DNA of 49,177 nt, taken from assembly GCA_009602735.1 (NCBI GenBank), contig WELA01009976.1, positions 284 to 49,460 of the forward strand, given 5' to 3'. Positions 44,310-49,177 of this stretch are shown piece by piece. The notes beneath the pieces were generated by a model. That model ran no database searches, was not told where the DNA came from, and worked only from the letters and a program-made list of their open reading frames with translations. Position numbers and translations under genes: made by a program. The stretch comes from Mesotaenium endlicherianum (lineage: Eukaryota; Streptophyta; Zygnematophyceae; Zygnematales; Mesotaeniaceae). Numbering within the stretch: the stretch's first letter is position 1; each line of letters begins with the position of its first letter.

Positions 44310-45146
44310 ATGTGGGTTAGGAGTACTGAGTAAGCTGTGCTTACCTGCATACTCAGCAGCAAGTGTATGTACTAACTGAGTCATACACTGCCACGTCCTA
44401 TGTATGTACTGCATTAATATCAGGAGCATCAGTGACTGACTGGTGTAAACTGTGAGTCGCAGTACACTGTTGGAGCAAGTGTACGTACTAATTGAGTAAG
44501 TACATTGCCATAAGTTGGATTGGGTAGCAATGATGCATGGCACATCAGGGATCTGCTTGAGGTGACCTGCATATTGCTCAAAACCATATGTTTCTTTGAA
44601 CTCAGAGTGTTCTGAAAATGTGGTTAAAATTTAAATTTTCATTGGCTCATTAACCTGATGTTACTCATCTTGTGAGGGCATTCAATGCCATCAAACCAGT
44701 TGGTCTCCCTTTTCCTTCAGTACGCTGAATTTTGAGCAGGTACCTAAGTGACAAGAAATTGCTTGTGAGGAGCTTTCAAGGTGTGAGCACGGCAGGAGTT
44801 GAAGACCAAGAGAAGGAGAAAAGGCTTAGTTCAATACGCTGAGCTTTAATAACATTCTTTCATTGTTTGACCTCAAAAGGAGGCTGTTCGATTTGGGTGT
44901 GGTTTGCATGGTGTGAGGTGCTCTATTATGTCTTTCAATCGGAAGGACTATTGTGAGTATGGGTAAGTCCATGCATGTCTTCAGTTAATGATTGTGAAGT
45001 CAGATAGTTGCTTGCATGACAATTTGTTGTGATTGATTTTTACTTGCACTGGGTAGGTGAATATATCACGCTCATGTTTTGTTTGCTTGCTTTGCTTCAC
45101 CTAGTTGACTGAAGTGTATTATTAAATAAAAGTATCATATGTTGAG

Positions 45147-45182
45147 TGTTGTCGAGGCGACAGCGATTTAAGTTGGGGAGAT
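45147..45182 (+). other. Family-B hairpin plus polypurine tract next to 3' LTR
   Basis: The core stem TGTCG-AGG-CGACA (45150-45162) extends to eight pairs in RNA if G-U pairs are allowed. AAGTTGGGGAGAT follows and abuts TGTAATG at 45183. Confidence 0.7.
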
Positions 45183-45528
45183 TGTAATGAATCAGTTCAT
45201 TATTTATTTAATTGATTGCATATATGAATATAACACTGAATAAGTATTATGTCAGTATACTCACATGTGCGAGTTCATCTACATGAATGAATGTCGATGT
45301 AATGCGAGTTTACTTACTTTGTCAAAAATGTCAGCAGGATGACTTTTGTATCACAGTGTAGTTTGCTGACTTGTTGGGAAGGTCAGCACGATGACTGAGT
45401 CATTAAACTGATGATTTAATAAAGTCCAACCGACTCGATATTAATTAAAGTTCAGCAGGCTGAACTTATTTAACTTTATTATTTAAATGAGTATTATATC
45501 ACCCAATATACTGATTCATTACACTGTC

Positions 45529-46428
45529 GTAGCGGCTGACAAAAGTCTGCAGCACGCGAGTGACGTCATGCAGGACCTCACACTGCGCCATGGAGGGATG
45601 TGGTAATGCAGTCACGCGCTAGGCTAGACGAGGGGCATCGAGGATGGAGTCGACAGTGCGTGTGTGACGTGGATGAGAGGCGGCCAACGCCTCGAGAGTA
45701 CCTGGCATCGCCAGGTTCGTGAAGTAGGCGCGGACGCGGTGCGCGAAGGAACCAATCTGGGCAGCGTCAATGACGGCCTCGCGGCCGACGTAGCTGCTGC
45801 AAAGAGCGAAGTCGGCGCTAACATCGGGTCAGCGATCGTGGCGCGCGGCCACGTTCTCCAGGACCCACGCGAGTGTGTGTGGCGGCTGGCGATCCTCAAC
45901 AATGTTGAGGACGCGGAGCAAGTGCCATAAGAGGGCCGTATGGGGATCGCTGAGCGCCCTGCCACGCCCGGCTCTGGAGTAGCCCTGGCACTCCCAACCG
46001 GCGATGACGAGGTCAATGAGCCCAAGGCGGGTGACATGCTCGACGGTGATGTCGCGGATGTCCATGGGCCAGCCTGTCTGCGCGCGGCGGAATGCGTGCG
46101 CGGGAAGGAGGTCAGGGAACCGCTCGTGGCCCAACGCCATCTGCCGACGGGCCACCTGTTGGGCCTCAGGATCGGGATCGACGTAGACGTAGCGGCGCAC
46201 CGGGATGCCGGCCTGTAAGGTCACGAGCAACCCGGTGGCGATGCCGGCAAAGAGCTCGACGAGGACGATGCCGCCGGGCCGCTCGTCTAGAGCGTCTGCG
46301 CAGATAGGAGTCGGAAGTGGGCGACACCCCATTGCGGGGTGCCAGGCTGAGCGGGCGGCGGGAAGGTACGCTTGGCGCTGTGTTGATGTGGCGCCATGCA
46401 GAGGGCGACCACAGCACGGTCTGCGTAG
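45529..46428 (-). pseudogene. DNMT3-like cytosine-5 methyltransferase, motifs I to VIII
   Basis: The enzyme would transfer a methyl group from S-adenosylmethionine to C5 of cytosine in DNA. Motif I is VELFAGIATGLLV, very like DNMT3 FDGIATGLL; YVYVDPDPEA is motif II; DIRDITVEHV is motif III; motif IV is VIAGWECQGYSRAG with catalytic Cys codon 45988-45990; ENV (45850-45858) is motif VI; FAHRVRAYFTNL is motif VIII. The residue before the catalytic Cys is Glu, not the near-universal Pro. In-frame stops are TGA 45829-45831 and TAG 45619-45621. Upstream the frame differs from the protease ORF; the shift lies between about 46335 and 46428. The family-A insertion separates it from motifs IX-X. Confidence 0.88.
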
Positions 46429-46490
46429 TCACGCGCAAGGCTGGGGCTGCGGTCAGTGAGCGGCTCCGAACGCTCCTCCCGTACGTGGTC

Positions 46491-48824
46491 CTAGTAGGTG
46501 CGCCAGCGCAGGAGAGCATCCTGCAGGGCTGTCGGAGAGACCGCGCGGGCCTGACGTCGGGCCGAGGCCACGCACAGCTGCTGCCATCTATCGCGCTGGG
46601 CGCGGTCAGTCTGGTGCGAGGCCGCGTGGGCCAGCTGGTCGAGAACGGGACGCTGAGTCAAGTAGGGGTGTGGGTCGAAATAGGCCCGCTGGCGTGCGCG
46701 CATGTCTGCAGAGGGGACTGTGCAGACGGAGCGCTTGGTGCTGTCGACCTCCTGCGGGGACCGAACTAACCGGCGAGGGGCCAGCTGGACTCGCGGCCGG
46801 GGCTGCCCTCGTGGGACGGGCGCATCTCGGGGCTGCCGGAGACTAGACATGAGCCGTGTGCGTGCGGCGGCCGTAAATGGGTGTCGACTGGGCGGCCTGC
46901 TGGCGGTGCGGGCCACCTTGGGAGGAGGTGACCCGGAGGGACCGTCGCCAGCGATGTGGCTGCGAGGGACGCTGGCGCGCGGAGCTATAGGGGCCAGCAT
47001 CACAAAATGCGCCTCGGAAGAGGACTGAGCGTCATCGCCAGCTGAGAGGGACCGGAAGGACAAAGTGCGGCGTCGGTCTCGAGTGTTGTCGTATGGCGGC
47101 GTGTCCCCGCGGGCGTGCGTGTCGTCGTAAGGAGGCGTGCGCTCCCTGTTGTCGTAGGGCGGTGTGATGGAGCGGGCTCGCGTCTTGCGGAGGGGAGTCA
47201 CCTCTTGCGTCTCGCAAAGGGGTGTGAGCGATCGGGAGCGGCTCGTCTCGCGGAGAGGAGTGGTCTCTCGAGCGGGTCCGATGGTCGGCCAAGTGCGATG
47301 TGCGTAGGTCAGATGAGCGCAGATAGACGGGGTCGTGCGGGGTGGCTCGCGGACGCTGAGCCGAGGCGCTGGCTGCTGTATGGAGTGTGTGCCAGCGCTA
47401 GAGGAGACCGCGGCAGCCCGGCTCCTCGCAGACAAATGTGCGATGCGGCGACACTCGTGGCTCGTCGAGCAGTCGTGTGACACTGGGCAGCTGGGTCCAG
47501 CGGCGTCGGTGCGAGCCCTGCTGGGCCAGTCGTGTGTCATGGGCTGGCTGGGTGCCCTGAAGCCGGGCGGACCAATAGGTGCGCGCTGCTTGCGTGCCGT
47601 AGGGGCAGCTGGCGGGGGCTCCTCCGGTGGCGCCGCGCTGAGTGCCTCGACGGATGCCTCTGGCAGTTGCTCCCACTGTGTCTCCTCCTCACTCTTGAGG
47701 GACTGGTCGTCGGGTCTGCTAGGATAAGCTGCCTGCCGCATGGCCTCGTCCTCGGATGCCGTGGTGCGAGGCCAGGTCTCGCCGGTCTGATGCGAGGCGT
47801 CGTGAGGGGGCGGCTGAGAGTCCATACTGTACTGAATGGCCACGCCAACAGGCACGTCGTGGCGAATGCGGATGTCGGTCCTCGCGGACGGCTCGCCGCG
47901 GGAGGCCGAGACCCCCTGATGAGTCGTAGGTGCTGCGGCCGCATTGCGAGCAAGGGCGGCGGCAGCAATGGCTGTGCTGGCCGTGGCGAGGGCCTCAGTG
48001 GCATCGTCCGCCATCTGCCGCATCATCGCGCTGTGGGCAGTGCAGATGCGGATCTGCTCCCTGGCCTGGGCTGCCAGGACATCCGCCTGCTGCTGCGGCG
48101 TGAGGTGGAGCTCGGCACTAGGTAGGTCCGGCTCCTTGTCCTGTGGCTCGAGCAGGTCCACCCCCACAGAGATCTCCTCGTCCTCGGGCCCGTCCTTATC
48201 GGTCTTGACCACTAGCCGGCCATCGCCTAGCCCCATGAAGCCATGAAGAGCGGACACTGCGGGGCGGCGATTGACAATGTCAAGGGGTAAGGATGCGGTG
48301 CGCGTCCCCCCTGTCCTCCAGTCGGGACGATAGAAGACGCGCTCCGCCCAGTTGTCGACTGCGGCGCCAATGGGAAAGAGCACGTCCTGCCCTAGGAGCA
48401 CATGGAAGGACTCGAAAGGAGTGACGAGTGCGTGCCGATGGATGATTGTCTCGTCTGCCGTGCCTGGGCGCAGAGTGAACAGTAGCGCCAACCTCGTGCG
48501 GCCGGCGACGGTCTCGGACGTGCCGGCGGCGGTGTTAATGCGCGTCGGAGAGTCCTCCAAGTCGGCGGAAGAGAGTCCTAGCTGACGAAAGTAGCGGAGG
48601 CTGATGAACACAGGCTGCGCGCCTGTGTCGAACATGATGCGCTGCGGCGCCTGGGTGTTGACGAGCACGATCCCCTGCGAATTATCCAAAAACGCGGCGT
48701 TAGGAGTGTTGATCATCCTGCGCTCATGCGCAAGGCGCGCGGGCGCGGATCGCACCGCGGTGGCGGCATTGATTGTCGGCCTCCTGGCTGCGGTGCGCTG
48801 CGTGGCTCTGCGCGACTGGAGCAT
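46491..48824 (-). CDS. Retropepsin with long disordered, S/T-P-rich linker
   Basis: It is 777 codons. Residues of about 48-165 are an aspartic protease: IMFDTGAQPVFIS with active-site D66, TVAGRTRLALLF, and FHVLLGQDVLFP (the hydrophobic ILG-like block). It would cut the polyprotein in the virus-like particle. Residues of about 240-300 are Ala-rich and helical. Residues of about 518-586 hold six T-P-[LP]-x-[ED]-[TN]-type repeats (TPLRET, TPLCET, TPPYDN and similar) amid Arg/Ser-rich sequence. The C-terminus is Arg-rich and helical and ends at TAG 46491-46493, after which the same frame stays open toward the methyltransferase. No zinc knuckle was found. Confidence 0.8.
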   Translation of the reverse strand: MLQSRRATQRTAARRPTINAATAVRSAPARLAHERRMINTPNAAFLDNSQGIVLVNTQAPQRIMFDTGAQPVFISLRYFRQLGLSSADLEDSPTRINTAAGTSETVAGRTRLALLFTLRPGTADETIIHRHALVTPFESFHVLLGQDVLFPIGAAVDNWAERVFYRPDWRTGGTRTASLPLDIVNRRPAVSALHGFMGLGDGRLVVKTDKDGPEDEEISVGVDLLEPQDKEPDLPSAELHLTPQQQADVLAAQAREQIRICTAHSAMMRQMADDATEALATASTAIAAAALARNAAAAPTTHQGVSASRGEPSARTDIRIRHDVPVGVAIQYSMDSQPPPHDASHQTGETWPRTTASEDEAMRQAAYPSRPDDQSLKSEEETQWEQLPEASVEALSAAPPEEPPPAAPTARKQRAPIGPPGFRAPSQPMTHDWPSRARTDAAGPSCPVSHDCSTSHECRRIAHLSARSRAAAVSSSAGTHSIQQPAPRLSVREPPRTTPSICAHLTYAHRTWPTIGPARETTPLRETSRSRSLTPLCETQEVTPLRKTRARSITPPYDNRERTPPYDDTHARGDTPPYDNTRDRRRTLSFRSLSAGDDAQSSSEAHFVMLAPIAPRASVPRSHIAGDGPSGSPPPKVARTASRPPSRHPFTAAARTRLMSSLRQPRDAPVPRGQPRPRVQLAPRRLVRSPQEVDSTKRSVCTVPSADMRARQRAYFDPHPYLTQRPVLDQLAHAASHQTDRAQRDRWQQLCVASARRQARAVSPTALQDALLRWRTY

Positions 48825-48827
48825 TAG

Positions 48828-49177
48828 CTAAGCGGCCTGCCTCGTTGCCTCCATGGAGACGCCAAGCTCTGCGAAGGAGACCGCCGGTATACGGTGCAGT
48901 GCTAGAGAGATGACCTCGGCGCTGAGCTGCACCGTCGTCATAGGTGAAGCGAGCGCATGTGGCGTCGGCTCTGCTGAGGTGGTGGAGGGCTCTAGGATGC
49001 GGAAGGAACGGGGCAGCCGCGGTGCTTCTGCCGTCCGGCGTCCCATGTCTGGCCCGGCGCGCATCTGCGGAACAACGGGCTGACCGGCCCGTGCTACGAG
49101 CGTGTGCTCGCGGCTCGCGCGCCCGACTGCGGAGCGGCTGCCGAGTGGCTGCGCGCGTACGCAGCAAGCCAGAATGG
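48828..49177 (-). pseudogene. End of the upstream (gag-like) ORF, partial
   Basis: It is open from the window edge to TAG 48828-48830, in the same frame as the protease ORF that begins two codons later. About 116 codons with TVQLSAEVISLALHRIP and FAELGVSMEATRQAA; no recognisable gag motif, so its assignment rests on position before the protease. The stop may separate gag from pol, as readthrough elements do, or be a mutated CAG. Confidence 0.5.

Larger units (their letters stand above)
40305..45398 (+). mobile_element. Family-B non-autonomous LTR element, 3' LTR truncated
   Basis: The 5' LTR is 40305-41559, the primer-binding site 41561-41572, the interior runs to 45182, and only about 215 bp of the 3' LTR survives (45183-45398) before it joins family-A LTR DNA. 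No gag, protease, RT or integrase motif is visible in the 3.6-kb interior. Large LTRs plus a long non-coding interior fit a LARD-type element, or a fully decayed one. LTR ends and part of the LTR body are related to family A. Confidence 0.7.
39229..45523 (-). mobile_element. Family-A element nested in the DNMT gene, internally deleted
   Basis: It is flanked by perfect 5-bp TSDs CTGTC (39224-39228 and 45524-45528). On the minus strand the 3' LTR is 39229-39944, preceded by PPT and hairpin (39945-39980) and the end of the extra ORF (40030-40304). Only about 126 bp of the 5' LTR remains (45398-45523). A family-B element occupies nearly everything between, so most A sequence was lost. Confidence 0.85.
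35436..49177 (-). mobile_element. Ty3/gypsy element with DNMT3-like methyltransferase and PHD finger
   Basis: On the minus strand: gag-like end, protease, Ser/Thr-Pro-rich linker, cytosine-5 methyltransferase, RT, RNase H, integrase, GPY/F-like module, PHD finger, then a purine run (35436-35451, G8). A nested 6.3-kb insertion (39229-45523) interrupts it; without that about 7.4 kb is visible. Pol order is gypsy-type. The 5' end and 5' LTR are outside the window. DNA is much more GC-rich than the nested elements. DNMT capture by retrotransposons of charophytes and dinoflagellates has been reported as I recall; the added PHD finger in the same polyprotein I do not recall. Confidence 0.85.

Noticed and set aside
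46092-48831. Long plus-strand open frames across the protease/DNMT region
   Set aside because: They are antisense shadows favoured by high GC; the minus-strand frames carry the recognisable domains.
1-49177. tRNA, rRNA or other classical RNA genes
   Set aside because: I scanned for T-loop motifs and conserved rRNA words and found none convincing; the GTTCGAA-type match near 20690 is a palindrome without a tRNA fold.

Overview
The window is a repeat-dense stretch of nuclear DNA from a photosynthetic eukaryote, most likely a streptophyte (charophyte) green alga. I infer this from one GC-rich, intron-containing CaMK/CDPK-type kinase gene set in AT-rich DNA, from Ty3/gypsy elements with chromodomains, and above all from a gypsy element carrying a DNMT3-like cytosine methyltransferase. 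I recall that architecture being reported from charophytes and dinoflagellates. The species cannot be proven from this sequence; Chara-like is my best guess.

Layout. 1-5053: 3' half of a plus-strand chromovirus (family A): RT tail, RNase H, integrase, a chromodomain behind an in-frame TAG, an additional coiled-coil ORF with its own apparent intron, a polypurine tract (PPT) and the 3' LTR. 5054-8056: layered LTR fragments, a solo family-A LTR with target-site duplication (TSD), and a decayed gag with a zinc knuckle. 8057-14556: mostly anonymous, but with a complete 511-bp TRIM element (9820-10330) and a solo family-D LTR (11056-11557), both with perfect 5-bp TSDs. 14557-17245: the only convincing host gene, a four-exon kinase. 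17246-27200: mostly non-coding, with a large hairpin, an inverted pair of 0.74-kb repeats, a gapped TC microsatellite, a cluster of hairpins and old family-A LTR fragments. 27201-32885: a decayed minus-strand chromovirus (family D). 33128-33991: a probable family-C LTR.

35436-49177: the most interesting object, a minus-strand Ty3/gypsy element with the order gag-like end, aspartic protease, a long S/T-P-rich linker, a DNMT3-like methyltransferase, RT, RNase H, integrase, and a PHD finger at the integrase C terminus. It thus joins a DNA-methylation writer to a probable histone-tail reader. The methyltransferase is split between motifs VIII and IX by a family-A insertion (39229-45523, TSD CTGTC), which itself contains a non-autonomous family-B element (from 40305). 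Removing the insertion and one TSD copy brings the two methyltransferase halves into the same reading frame.

The DNMT element is not intact. It has six in-frame stops, each one C-to-T step from CAG or CGA, and two or three frame breaks. One break coincides with a C8 homopolymer and one with a single-N duplication that looks like an assembly artefact. A second theme is a covarying hairpin immediately 5' of the PPT in families A and B, apparently present twice per element on either side of the extra-ORF region.
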